A stretch of 20,108 nt of DNA from Ophiothrix spiculata (lineage: Eukaryota > Echinodermata > Ophiuroidea > Amphilepidida > Ophiotrichidae): the NCBI GenBank assembly GCA_000969725.1, contig JXSR01S068089.1; one strand, given 5' to 3'. Of this stretch, positions 1 to 8,649 are shown piece after piece; position 1 is the first letter of the stretch; each line of letters opens with the position of its first letter. The translations under genes were made by a program, and so were the position numbers. Under the pieces are notes generated by a model, which saw nothing but the letters and a program-made list of their open reading frames with translations, was not told the DNA's origin and did not search any database.

Positions 1-206
1 TAAACTAAAACCGTAGATAAGACAATTACACTGTTAAACTGTTTGTGTAAATAAATTGTTTGTTTATTTGCTAAAATCCTGAATTACAGTGTATTTATTC
101 TTGCTTTGCTTTTAGCTCGAACCCGAAAGATTAATTCTGACCTTGATCCTTGTTTTGGGTCGTAACACATTACACTGTAGCTACACCCAGAATTTATATA
201 TATGTT

Positions 207-262
207 CAGGATATAATTGTATCACATTAATCATTCAACTTCAAACCCAATAGTATATACCA
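207..262. repeat. Left flank of the foldback element, repeated at 1604-1660
   Basis: AGGATATAATTGTATCACAT followed by TAATCATTCAA and CCCAATAGTATATAC is echoed at 1604-1660 by AGGATATAAATTGTCACATT, then AATCATTCAA and CCCATAAATATATAC. The second copy has no foldback element next to it, so it may show the target before insertion. Confidence 0.75.
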
Positions 263-340
263 GGGATGTTCAATAAATTTGTGGCCCGAGGTAGGAGATA
301 AGCTGTGCCCTTTTATTAATATGTTATGTAGTTCAACTTA

Positions 341-547
341 GCAAGGGTGTCGTAATACAGAGGTTGTGGGTTCAAGTCCCAGGCGCAGCTGTTTTCGTCT
401 CCTTGTTTCCTTGGGCAAGAAACTTTACTCTACTTGCTCCGTGGTTCGGAAGTCACGTTAAGCCGTCGGTCCCCTGTACGAATAGACTAATTCATGGGGT
501 ATGCATGTCATGCAAGTACAGTGTATACTTGATTGAATTGATTGATT
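341..547 (+). mobile_element. 5'-truncated tRNA-derived SINE
   Basis: This segment has a B-box (GGGTTCAAGTCCC) but no A-box. The SINE body follows: TTGGGCAAGAAACTTTACTC, then TTGCTCCGTGGTTCGGAAGT, then AAGCCGTCGGTCCC. It ends in a TTGATTGAATTGATTGATTG-type tail. The same body is found in the SINEs at 8073, 10635, 17519 and 17881. A short target duplication AACTTA flanks it (335-340 and 549-554). It splits the left arm of the foldback element, so it is younger than that element. The 61-codon frame at 364-549 is SINE sequence. Confidence 0.88.
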
Positions 548-904
548 GAACTTAATTGGTGAATTTGTGCCAAGTCTCAAGTAAATAGCTTGTTTAGTTT
601 TTATCTTACAGAAACTTAAAAATTGTCAGTTAGAGGTTTCTAAAGTTTAGAATTAGGTAAAAAGCGCCAAAATCTAACCATTATGATATAAAGAACTACC
701 ACATCCATATCCTCCCTGACATTTTTGAAATATGCAGCCCAAATCATTTCATACTATTTGAAAGAGTAATCTTTCTTAATATTTACACTTTGTCTTTGTT
801 GAGTTTTTAGGGTGTAGTGCCTGAGAGAGAGAGAGAGAATTTAAGGAATAATGCACATCCGTTAAGATTTGTTTCTTTAAATTTCAACGTAAAAAATCAA
901 ATTT

Positions 905-938
905 CAGAAACTTCCAACTAGCAAGTTAGAAGTTTCTG
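905..938. repeat. 34-nt hairpin at the inner end of the right arm
   Basis: CAGAAACTTCCAACT (905-919) and AGTTAGAAGTTTCTG (924-938) pair over 15 positions with one mismatch and a 4-nt loop AGCA. A weaker version sits at 609-645 in the left arm of the same element, so it is part of the inverted repeat rather than a separate gene. Confidence 0.8.
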
Positions 939-1226
939 TAAAATAAAAATCTAAAGCAGATATTTACTTGAAACTTCCATATATTCATCAATTGAGTTAG
1001 ACTACATAACATATGAATTAGAATGGTATAGCTTAGCTCCTAGCTTAGGCCACAAACTTATCGAACACCCCTCCTATATAACCTCAAGGAGGTAGACTAG
1101 GTTGAAAAGTTGAAAATAATGGAACTCTCCAAAGCAAGCTAATTAGTCTACACTTATCTGCACTTCAAAAGTTCAGATTAGAGCAAATGGAATCAGTTTG
1201 AAGCTGGTGATCACATGAGCAACATT

Positions 1227-1437
1227 GGGGCAATCTACACTGGAGTGCAAATCCATATGAATGCACATCAAAAGCCGCTTTGCAGTAGACTATGGCTACA
1301 TGGGCGTCAGATCAAGACCTGATGTGCAGTGCTCTGTATATATACATATATGCAAGTGATCTATGGAGATCTGGATCTCAGATCTGGATCTTGAGGATGT
1401 GCATGCATCTGGATTAGCACGCTGTGTAGATTGCCCC
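1227..1437. mobile_element. 211-bp inverted-repeat element (MITE-like)
   Basis: The left end GGGGCAATCTACACTGGAGT continues GCAAATCCATATGAATGCACATC. The reverse complement of the right end is GGGGCAATCTACACAGCGTG, then CTAATCCAGATGCATGCACATC. That is about 42 bp of terminal inverted repeat with a handful of differences. The centre holds a short internal repeat (AGATCTGGATCT twice near 1369-1391). No protein is encoded and I see no clear target duplication. Confidence 0.85.
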
Positions 1438-1439
1438 TA

Positions 1440-2186
1440 GATGTGTTCAAGCAGGCTTTTTAACATGCATGCAAACACTTTAAAAACTGACTTTGGTCAC
1501 TGCATACATACCATTCAAGATGAAGTGATGTCACTTTATGATGGAGGCGTCATATCATAATGTAAACACAGGAAGCGCTTTACATCAAAATTATACAAAT
1601 ACCCAGGATATAAATTGTCACATTAATCATTCAAGATCGATCCCATAAATATATACACAAGGGGTGAATGCAATCAAAACGTTAATGATAATATCAGAAA
1701 TAGGAAGTAGAAGGGATGCCTTGAATTACCAACATTTCTCAGTTAGTGCCTGGTAGAAACAAATATTGGATAGTTTATTATTTACATTATGTATGATGCT
1801 TACAGCTAATTGAAATATAAGATAGAAATGTCATTTAAGGATGAGTGAAAATAAATTTTTTCACACCTAAGTTTATTGACTCATGTGCTATCTTTTATTT
1901 AGTGCAATTTGATAATAATAATAGAAGTCTATATTAGATATAATGGATGATATTTAGTAGTCTATGAGTACTCAGATTGTACTGGCATCATCTGGATAAA
2001 AAACACTAAAATCCAGATCTTTCAAGGACATTATTTGTAGTCAGTCAGAAATATTTTCTCAATATTTTCAAGAGATGATTTGAAACAACTTAGTTCTTTA
2101 GGTCAGTAAGCATGAGAAGAAGTTATTGGTATTCCTTCCCTAAAGGATCCATAGTAGACAGCTGATCTCAGCTCTCCAATACGGAT
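1440..2186. other. No gene seen
   Basis: AT-rich sequence with only the 1604-1660 copy of the flank repeat. No credible frame, splice pair or RNA gene. Confidence 0.6.
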
Positions 2187-2242
2187 GAGTCTTGAAAGCT
2201 CAGCTGAAGATGACACTTGCAAGAGTATCGAAAGCTTGACTC
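2187..2242 (+). ncRNA. Hammerhead-like fold, incomplete
   Basis: CTGAAGA (2204-2210) fits the hammerhead core CUGANGA, and GAAA (2230-2233) fits the second core box. Between them GACAC and GTATC could form stem II with one mismatch. Outside, AAGC pairs with GCTT and GAGTC (2187-2191) with GACTC (2238-2242), with a 4-nt bulge, in the place of stem III. A UC precedes the core where cleavage would lie. Only two bases separate it from CTGAAGA, so stem I is missing. Such motifs occur in Penelope-like elements and retrozymes; this may be a decayed relic or chance. Confidence 0.25.
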
Positions 2243-2244
2243 CT

Positions 2245-3364
2245 ATATGAATGCCTCTAGGAAAAGAGCAATTTCTATTCATTCTTCAGAGTTTCAGAGA
2301 GGCCCATAGCTTTATTTAACAACAGAGATTCACTTTTATTTATCAAAAGTCATAACGAAGTAGAGTGAATTTTGGTAAACATTTTAAATTAATATACAAC
2401 ACATCTGAAGAATGGGTGGGTCTAAAATTGAATTAAAGAACACTAGGTCCATTGTGTCTAATCAAATAGATGAGCTGAAAGAAAATATAAACAATATGGG
2501 CATTGTCCTAACTGGTTGTAAGCTTCATTAGCTTGCCTTGCCAATCAAACATAACCACCTGCTATATCACGTGGTATGGGCTGAAAAAGTTGATTGAGTC
2601 TGGAAATATGGACAAAATATCTTGGTGGGAATATCAGTTGCTATCTACTGAAGACACAATTTGTAAAGTGCTAAATTATCAAACTAAATGTCTCGAATGA
2701 ATCCATGACAAATGCTGATAAATAAGCTAACATCCCCTGCAAACATCTCTAAAGTCTGTTTGATAGGGCCTAATATGTATGTGGTCACACTTTTCAAGCT
2801 GCCCTACATGTGTACTTCTGTTTGAATAAAACTAAATTGTGTATTTTCATCCAACAGAGCATTACCGTGCAAGAAGTTTATTTCCAAATTGTGAATATAC
2901 TATGATTTAGTAGTGTCTCATGGAACAACACCTCTTGGAACATTTATAATAATAATAATAATATCCGGCATTTATATGTTATAAGCCCAATCAATATCTG
3001 TCTTGGTGGATGTCCACAGACGTTGCTTGACTTTTACACATTCTATGAACAATATGCTGAACTGCATATAGAAATTGGAAAATGTCCTATTTGATGATAA
3101 AAAGCTTTTTGTTGGTTTAATGCAAGAGGCTGTAGGTGACATTTTTGGACAAATATCTACACTGTATTTCATGTTCTTTCACATTCATTTCTTTTATAAA
3201 ATTATACAGACCAAGTAAGACTTAAGGTGTTAACCCTAGTTTAAAATCTTGATCTTCATCTGTACTTTCAACCATGCATATAACACAATTTTGCCCAAAA
3301 TGCCACTTATGGCGTCTTATATTAAACCAAATCCTTGTCTACCAAGATGATTACCCAACAAAAT
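2245..3364. other. No gene seen; downstream of SMG5
   Basis: An ATA triplet run lies at about 2946-2962. The reverse frame of 66 codons at 2972-3172 has no recognisable content. No further exon was recognised on either strand. Confidence 0.6.
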
Positions 3365-3429
3365 TGCTATACTTACATGCAACTCTTTATTTCTTCATTC
3401 CAGACATCGCTCTCCATCTCCATGCATCC
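3365..3429 (-). promoter_or_regulatory. SMG5 3' UTR and candidate poly(A) signal
   Basis: On the minus strand an AATAAA lies at 3386-3391, 39 nt after the stop codon. A T/GT-rich stretch (TTTTGTTGGGT) follows around 3345-3356, as expected just past a cleavage site. Cleavage would then fall near 3365-3375, giving a 3' UTR of about 60 nt. This is short, and another AATAAA on this strand at 2336-2341 could serve a longer form. Confidence 0.4.
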
Positions 3430-3640
3430 TCAGTTACTATCCTTCCACCTGTTGACAAACTCTGGTGCATACTCCACTTGGATTCCAAGCGATCTTCCTG
3501 TCTGGATTGCCGTCTCCAGGGTCTCGCTCAGCTGCTGGCCAGGTTTGTAGTCTGTCAGGATCGTAGCCATGCCACTGGACTCGCAGTCGGAGCTCTGCTT
3601 GCTGAAGTAGCGACAACATTCTAGGAGTGTGTAGAATGTT
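3430..3640 (-). CDS. SMG5: SMG5, partial: last coding exon with stop codon
   Basis: This is 211 bp, phase 2 in, ending at TGA (3430-3432). The acceptor is ATTATCAAATAG. The peptide runs TFYTLLECCRYFSKQ, then SSDCESSGMATILTDYK, then LSETLETAIQTGRSLGI, and ends EFVNRWKDSN. Human SMG5, recalled from memory, has TLYKILDSCKQLT, SGMVTIITG and a C-terminus of VLDFYKQWKEIG, so the domain ends at the expected length. The exon completes the PIN fold (last strands and C-terminal helix). The second catalytic Asp position of active PIN nucleases such as SMG6 appears to be lost (KTFYTLLECC). The ILTD stretch (Asp at 3550-3552) resembles the LTDD of SMG6 where vertebrate SMG5 has ITG. A forward-strand frame of 116 codons at 3274-3624 and a reverse frame at 3437-3619 overlap it in other phases and are not genes. 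Confidence 0.92.
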
Positions 3641-5040
3641 CTATTTGATAATAATAAAAAAAATTATTATTATAAAGTGTACTTAATTCATTCACTGCAA
3701 ATCTTGTAATACTGCTTCACATTTATGCACACTGTAGCTGGGCAGATTACCCAGGAATGTCTGTCTTGACTAAAAGCCTAAAGTTCAATTTCATATTTCT
3801 CTTATTTTTTCTAGCAGTTGTGTGGTAGACAAATGATATCATTTCTAACAAAATAAATATACGATTTATGAAAACCAATGGTGGAATAACTACCCAGTCA
3901 GCCATGGTGCATTCATCATTCCTGCCATATTTATCACTTGACATCTGACCATACAGTCTTCAATATGTGCTATTTCTTATAAAATGTGTATGCAAAGACT
4001 GTGTGCACACCATAGAAAGTATAAAGGGGAATCTACTTTTGTCAACGTCTTGTCGCTCATAGAGCAGTTAGTGTACCTCCAGTTATATTCAGAGTTTGGC
4101 CCTATATCCAAGCAGATTGTGTATGTCTTCACTTGACTTGATACATTGTGTGCATTTTGTTGCATGCGCAAACCTTGTCTGCATTTCAGGTAGCGTGTAT
4201 TGTGACATGCTCTGATCAAAGTAATCAAAATGGCGGCAAGGGCACATTCCCCTATATAATTTCCTTGGTGTAGGCAGACATGGAGCAATGTACATTGAGA
4301 GACTCTGAATACACCAGTTTTGAACCACGCATTTTGGTACTACAGAATTTTGGAGGATTACAAGTTTCCAAAAAAATTACAAAGATTACAAAGTTTGGAG
4401 CTGATGCTTGTTGCTATCCTGGTTTGTGTGAAGGTCAACTCGTTTACTCACATATTTACAGCTAGTCGCACTTGCAACCCTCACCTATATAAATCCACTA
4501 ATTCTACATAGAACACAGTGATCTATAAAGTCACTGACAGCCGCACTTGCAACCCTCACCTATATAAATCCACTAATTCTACATAGAACACAGTGATCTA
4601 TAAAGTCACTGACAGCCGAGCCCGATTGTAGTGCTAATTTACAGCGTGTGACTGGTCTAATTCCAGTGCTTGTGAAACACTGATGGTGGCGCATTATGCT
4701 TGATTTAAGCGATGAGTACGCAGGCAAACTTAATAAATACAAATATAGCATATGTGGTTCCACAAATTTTGATGCATTCAGAGTGGACTTTCATTCATGT
4801 ATGTAATAAGGCACACTCCTAGTAGCTTTGTGAACAAAAGGTAGTATACAGGTGTAATGAAATACAGCGTCCGTGTGACTGAGCGTCCTAGGTACTATAT
4901 AATTGTGTAGAACATACTTGTAAATATGCGATCAATAAATCATTGATTGCGACTTATTCCGTGTAGTTCAATTAGACCCAGACTCCTGATTATGGGAGAC
5001 ACTCAGTCTCATTACACAGGCCAAGCACCCAAAATCTTAC
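3641..5040 (-). other. SMG5 last intron (1,400 bp, phase 2)
   Basis: The donor is GTAAGA at the 5040 end and the acceptor is AG at 3641-3642. The intron holds an A/T-rich triplet run (about 3647-3675), about 800 bp with nothing I recognise (3680-4460), the exact 75-bp tandem duplication at 4467-4616, and about 420 bp with no assigned feature to its donor. Short frames on both strands at 3747-4763 have no recognisable content. Confidence 0.85.
4467..4616. repeat. Exact tandem duplication, 2 x 75 bp
   Basis: Two adjacent copies, 4467-4541 and 4542-4616, are identical base for base as far as I can read. The unit begins CGCACTTGCAACCCTCACC and contains TATATAAAT and a small inverted repeat (AGTGA..TCACT). 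Identity suggests a very recent duplication, copying errors in cloning or assembly, or a length-variable site. Confidence 0.95.
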
Positions 5041-5124
5041 TTGACTGCTTTTTCCTCTCCTCTGGGTGGCTTCTTCCTGCTCTCAAATGCCAGCAACTCA
5101 TTCTCTTTCTGAGCTCGTAAATAC
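5041..5124 (-). CDS. SMG5: SMG5, partial: PIN-domain exon
   Basis: This is 84 bp, phase 2 in and phase 2 out. The acceptor follows a long pyrimidine run (TGTCTCTTTTTTTCTG, then TATTATATAACAG). The donor is CAA|GTAAGA. The peptide is YLRAQKENELLAFESRKK, then PPRGEEKAV, and a split Lys. Human SMG5, recalled from memory, has RYIRCQKEVGKSFERHKLKRQ at this place. Reading straight on through the donor gives an immediate TAA, so this exon could be mistaken for the last one. The intact donor and the phase-matched next exon at 3430-3640, which continues the homology, argue for splicing. The stretch is the charged loop between the GNRY motif and the next helix, where SMG5 orthologues vary most. Confidence 0.88.
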
Positions 5125-5254
5125 CTGTTATATAATACAGAAAAAAAGAGACAATTACTGTTATTACAAGTTAAGTCACCATTTTTATCATAATAGATCT
5201 CAGAGTTTGAAACTCCTTGCGAAAGAATGTACTATATAGTAAGTCAAGCTAACA

Positions 5255-5395
5255 ACATTTGTTTTCATGAACTTTGCATTCAAAACAAGAATTCAAAACC
5301 TAAACACAGCGATACAAAAGAGACACCTTTTAATAGTTTCCTTGATTGGCTTACTTATTTACCTTTCTGAAACGATCTTTCTAAAGTTTGATTGT
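5255..5395. repeat. Diverged copy A of the exon 6489-6579 donor region
   Basis: The forward-strand text GACACCTTTTAATAGTTTCC, followed by TTGATTGGCTTACTTATTTACCTTTCTGAAAC in outline, aligns with GACACCTTTGAACAATTTCC and its continuation at 6459-6507. That places a mutated copy of the last ~27 bp of the SMG5 exon and its donor at about 5355-5386, read on the minus strand. The GT of the donor is kept. The upstream CTTTGCATTCAAAAC part is shared with copy B and with 5931-5954. I judge identity at about 75-80 % by eye. Confidence 0.75.
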
Positions 5396-5679
5396 CTTTC
5401 TCAACACTGTAAACTGAAATTTTGTCATGGCCTGTATATCAAATATATACTTAAGACTGACTTTTTAAAAGTACACAATTACATGTACTGGAAGGTATGA
5501 TTCAAAGAATTCCACTAACATAATATACTCCTGATGGGAAACAAAATATTTTCAGAACCCCCCCCCCCAAAAAAAAAAAAAACTCGATTTGATTTATTAT
5601 CTCAAAACAGGGATAAAATAAAGCCTTGCTCTTTCTTCCATTTTATGTTTCTCCACATGTATTATGATTTCCATGACCA

Positions 5680-5870
5680 GTTATGTTACAGAATGAGGAA
5701 CTAAATCACCTAATATGTGAAAGCAATCTAGTTGAATTTGAAACATATACTCTAAACTTGAATTTGCATTGAAAAATAGACAAAAACTGAACACTATAAT
5801 ACAAATAAGCACCTTTTAACAATTTCCTTAATTGTTTACGTAGTTTCCTTTCTGTATTCTCTCTGTAAGC
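5680..5870. repeat. Diverged copy B of the exon 6489-6579 donor region
   Basis: Starting near GTTACAGAATGAGGAACTA it runs through GAATTTGCATTGAAAAATAG, then AGCACCTTTTAACAATTTCC, and ends in TTTCCTTTCTG and CTCTCTGTAAG. The next unit starts directly after it with a matching ACTTCAAAATGAGGAACTA. So B and the exon-bearing unit C (5871-5954 plus 6421-6520) sit head to tail with a period near 190 bp once the insertion at 5955-6420 is set aside. On the minus strand it holds a degraded exon end with the donor GT kept. Confidence 0.75.
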
Positions 5871-5929
5871 ATGTTATACTTCAAAATGAGGAACTATTAT
5901 GGGGAGGAATACCAAATTCATAACATTTT

Positions 5930-6159
5930 TGTTTTGAAATTTGCATTGAATAACCAGGGGGGGGGGGGGTACTCAAAAAATTTTAGTTTTGGGGAACTGA
6001 TTTTTGGTCAAAAATAGAGTCTATGGAATTTTGTTTTGAAATTTGCATTGAATAAATGGGAGGGGGGTACTAACAAAAATTGGTAGGTATGTGATATCCG
6101 TGATATCCAAAATAGGGTCTTGCGCAACTGATTATTGGTCAAAAATAGAGTCTATGGAA
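5930..6159. repeat. Tandem duplication spanning the left edge of the 466-bp insertion
   Basis: The phrase TTTTGTTTTGAAATTTGCAT followed by TGAATAA occurs at 5930-5953 and again at 6029-6055. Both copies are followed by a G-run and GTAC, then by GGTCAAAAATAGAGTCTATG and GAA (ending 6028 and 6159). The second copy is longer because it holds an extra piece around 6080-6120. Host flank is included in the copy, so the duplication came after the insertion. Confidence 0.85.
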
Positions 6160-6420
6160 CTGATTTTTTCCCCGAATTGAGGTCTCAGGAACTGCTTTTT
6201 CTCATAAAAATATGTCTATTTGACCTGAAAATTGTTCAAAATTAGGTTGAAAACTAAATAAAACACACTTATGAGTAATTTTCTTTGAAAATGGGGTCTT
6301 CGGAACTGAAGTAACCTTGAAATGAGTATCTTGGGGAGCGTAAGAGGCTTGAAAAGGCGGTCTTGAGGGCGGCACATACCCGCACCTTCCGTCAATGTAA
6401 GTGACCTCCCCCCCCGGGAC
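5955..6420. mobile_element. 466-bp insertion with 8-bp target duplication, hAT-like non-autonomous element
   Basis: TGAATAAC occurs exactly at 5947-5954 and again at 6421-6428, bounding a segment that starts CAGGGGGG and ends CCCCCCGGGAC. An 8-bp target duplication and a CAGGG start fit the hAT superfamily of DNA transposons. The inverted ends are imperfect (G-run against C-run), and no transposase is encoded. It lies in the repeat unit that carries the SMG5 exon 6489-6579, only 61 bp from the exon's donor. Its inner part repeats phrases such as CTGATTTTTGGTCAAAAATA. The family name is an inference; the target duplication is directly visible. Confidence 0.75.
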
Positions 6421-6488
6421 TGAATAACTTAAAACCTGAGCAGTACAATACAAATGGACACCTTTGAACAATTTCCTGGATTGCTTAC

Positions 6489-6579
6489 CTATTTCCTTTC
6501 TGAAACTCTCTCTCCAGGTACTTGATCGCTTCTCTTGCTTTAGACAATTGCTTCTTGGAAAAGTCAAGTCCGGCGATCA
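6489..6579 (-). CDS. SMG5: SMG5, partial: PIN-domain exon
   Basis: This is 91 bp, phase 1 in and phase 2 out, with acceptor TTGTGATTGCAG and donor GTAAGC. The split codon with the previous exon reads G|TG (Val), then IAGLDFSKKQLSKAREAIKY and LEREFQKGN. The last codon is split AG|G (Arg). Human SMG5, recalled from memory, reads VIDGLDLLKK..ARDGIRYLEAEFKKGNR here, so the match is collinear and without gaps. The stretch is the GLD loop and the following helix of the PIN fold. The last ~27 bp and the donor are echoed in diverged form twice in the next intron (see the repeat entries at 5255-5395 and 5680-5870). A frame of 121 codons at 6202-6567 on the same strand is a different phase and mostly repeat sequence; it is not a gene. 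Confidence 0.92.
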
Positions 6580-7122
6580 CTGCAATCACAAAGAACAGGA
6601 TGAGTGATTATAGAAATATATAGGTTTTAATATTGATGAATAATAAAGCAAATTAGGTCATGATAATTATACAAGATTGAAAGATACACAAGGAATTAGA
6701 AGGATCATATTGGAAAATTCTAAATAAACATCAAAATTTGGCACTCTTCATCTCTGACAGCTTTAAACATGCTATAACAGCATGCATCTTACAGATGATC
6801 AGGATGAAAAAACCACACATCCACAGAGGTTCCGACTTGTTAAGGCACATACAGTTACAAAAGATGTCATTACTGTCTGACCTAAGGCTAATACTAGGTA
6901 AATGTTAGCTAATTTTGAAAGTAAAGTAGACTTTTTATTGTCAAATTTCATGATTCTCCCTGGTATGTTTGAAAATCAAACATAATCTTATAAGTACCCC
7001 TCAGTCATGAATAACTATTAATCCCGAGGACTCACATGTCATCAACAGTCTTACAGCATGTATGAAGACTCGTGTGTCCTCATAAATATCGCATGACAAA
7101 GTCTATTGAGGTCCTAGATGGT

Positions 7123-7198
7123 AAAACATGATCTGCTTTATAAATGCCCAAATGATATGCCCCATTTCAATGATTTGGGTGTTTATAAAGCATGTTTT
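7123..7198. repeat. 76-nt imperfect hairpin in SMG5 intron
   Basis: The left arm AAAACATGATCTGCTTTATA, followed by AATGCCCAAAT, pairs with the right arm ATTTGGGTGTTTATAAAGCA followed by TGTTTT. The arms are about 29 bp, with one four-base bulge and few mismatches, and the loop is about 18 nt. The size suits a microRNA precursor or the core of a small inverted-repeat element. It lies inside an SMG5 intron, so the minus-strand form would be transcribed with the gene. Confidence 0.7.
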
Positions 7199-8072
7199 TC
7201 AACTGACCCGGTTTTATAAGACCTCTGAATCTCAAAGTCCTCAGTGTGTTGTCATGTGATTCTGTGAAGGTCATCAGTGTTATAGGAATGCAAATGCAGT
7301 TGAATTACATTAAACAAAAATGAGAAAATGAGAATAAATATGCAGCATATCTGCTACAATCTGTCAAATACATTGTAAAAAGTATCACCTATTGAAAGTA
7401 AACTGAATCCACGATTGTTCAATCTTAAAATGAAAACTTAAACAACATGTAACATTTTGGTTTCTGTGGGAAGTGCATTGGCTTAGACATGCCTGTTAAA
7501 ATGTCCCACAATGCAACACACACAGTTCACAATCATCAGCTGCCAACCAAAAACAGCATAATAATGGTACCAATTAATTGATGAAAATCTAGGTTTCAGT
7601 TTCCTTAACACATGGCCTATTCATGGCCTACTAGTCAATAGAGCAAGTATGGACATGGTTATCATGGTATAACAGGAGACAGTCAAGTAATTAGGAAGTT
7701 ATTGAAACGAGAGTTACCAACCAATAGGAAGAGCCATCAGGAAGTCAAATAACTCTCTATTTGCTTGCCACCAAAGAACCTTGTATTGAATTACCACCGA
7801 TTCATTATAGTACATTTGTCTGTGTCCAGATACAAATGTTTTCTTTTCTTGTTTATGTTGGTTTGTTTTAATTTCCTTATTGGTTTGCACTCTATGATGA
7901 AGTTGTAACTTGGAGTTGATTCAGGAAAAATGCTGTACTCTCTCTAGTGGTACCAAAAATCTGCACATAGCTTGACACTTTGCTAGAGTTGCTGCACTTC
8001 AGCATACACTTCTTTATGTTACATGTTCCATACGCTTGGGATTTTTGATTCACAATACATCCCACATCTCCT

Positions 8073-8150
8073 TTTCTAGGATAAGAAACTGTACTCTACT
8101 AAATTGCTCTGTGGTTCGGAAGTCAAGTTAGGCTCTTGGACCAACAACTG
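8073..8150 (+). mobile_element. Decayed SINE body fragment
   Basis: The stretch GATAAGAAACTGTACTCTAC followed by TTGCTCTGTGGTTCGGAAGT matches the body of the SINE at 341-547. The tRNA-like head and the 3' tail are not recognisable. It lies in an SMG5 intron, antisense to the gene. Confidence 0.75.
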
Positions 8151-8649
8151 ATTGCTCCAACTTGGGGGCTGCACATAGCATATTGATAAACATTCATATC
8201 CAGCCACTTTGCTTATAATCTTCTTATATGAATAAAATTGTTTACCATATATTTACAGGAGCACCAGGATATCAAAATCAGCAGCCTATAAACACACTAC
8301 ACCACCTCGCCTATTGCATCATCTTCCTTGATGTTCATAAAGACAACCAAACTATAACCAAGTTCATAAGGACAAACGGTGGATAATTGATCCATCTAAT
8401 TCCGCATAGTGAACCACATTAATGCCAGCAAAACATGGGATTACAACATTAGCCAACAGACAATTGTCAGTAATTAGTTTTTCCAAGCAAGGAGGAAGAG
8501 TGCATGTTTATAAAATTGTAATGTTGGCCAAATTGCCCCGCAAATTGCAAGACTAAACAATCCTGTGGTCAAACAACACAAATAATTAGTAGGTGAAGAG
8601 TTTGAGCGCTACTTTGTCTTTCCAATATTATACATAGTTTGTAGATACA

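Larger units (their letters stand above)
263..1072. mobile_element. Foldback-type DNA element with ~180-bp terminal inverted repeats, interrupted by a SINE
   Basis: The left arm starts AGGGATGTTCAATAAATTTG and the reverse complement of the right end starts AGGGGTGTTCGATAAGTTTG. The match continues through ATATGTTATGTAGT, CAAGTAAATA and TTACAGAAACTT, to about 655 on the left and about 890 on the right. Arms are about 180 bp once the SINE at 341-547 is removed. Both ends abut a TATATA-type sequence (GTATATAC on the left, CTATATAA on the right), a possible target duplication. The central part has a GA run (823-838) and no transposase. It is a non-autonomous element; I cannot name the superfamily securely. 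Confidence 0.75.
5125..6488 (-). other. SMG5 intron (1,364 bp, phase 2)
   Basis: The donor is GTAAGC at 6488-6483 and the acceptor is AG at 5125-5126. The intron is filled almost wholly by repeats: three copies of a unit that carries the donor end of the exon at 6489-6579, and a 466-bp insertion. There is also a run of C followed by a run of A near 5560-5581. Confidence 0.88.

Noticed and set aside
823-838. GA microsatellite, also the ATA run at 2946-2962 and CA run near 19859-19870
   Set aside because: Ordinary short simple repeats with no sign of function.
4800-5020. Solo-LTR-like stretch: TATA-like box, AATAAA near 4934, possible ..TTACA end
   Set aside because: No matching TG..CA border pair and no target duplication could be found, so a retroelement fossil cannot be supported.
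6202-6567. 121-codon reverse frame
   Set aside because: It lies in the wrong phase over the SMG5 exon and otherwise runs through the 466-bp insertion; no protein family is recognised.
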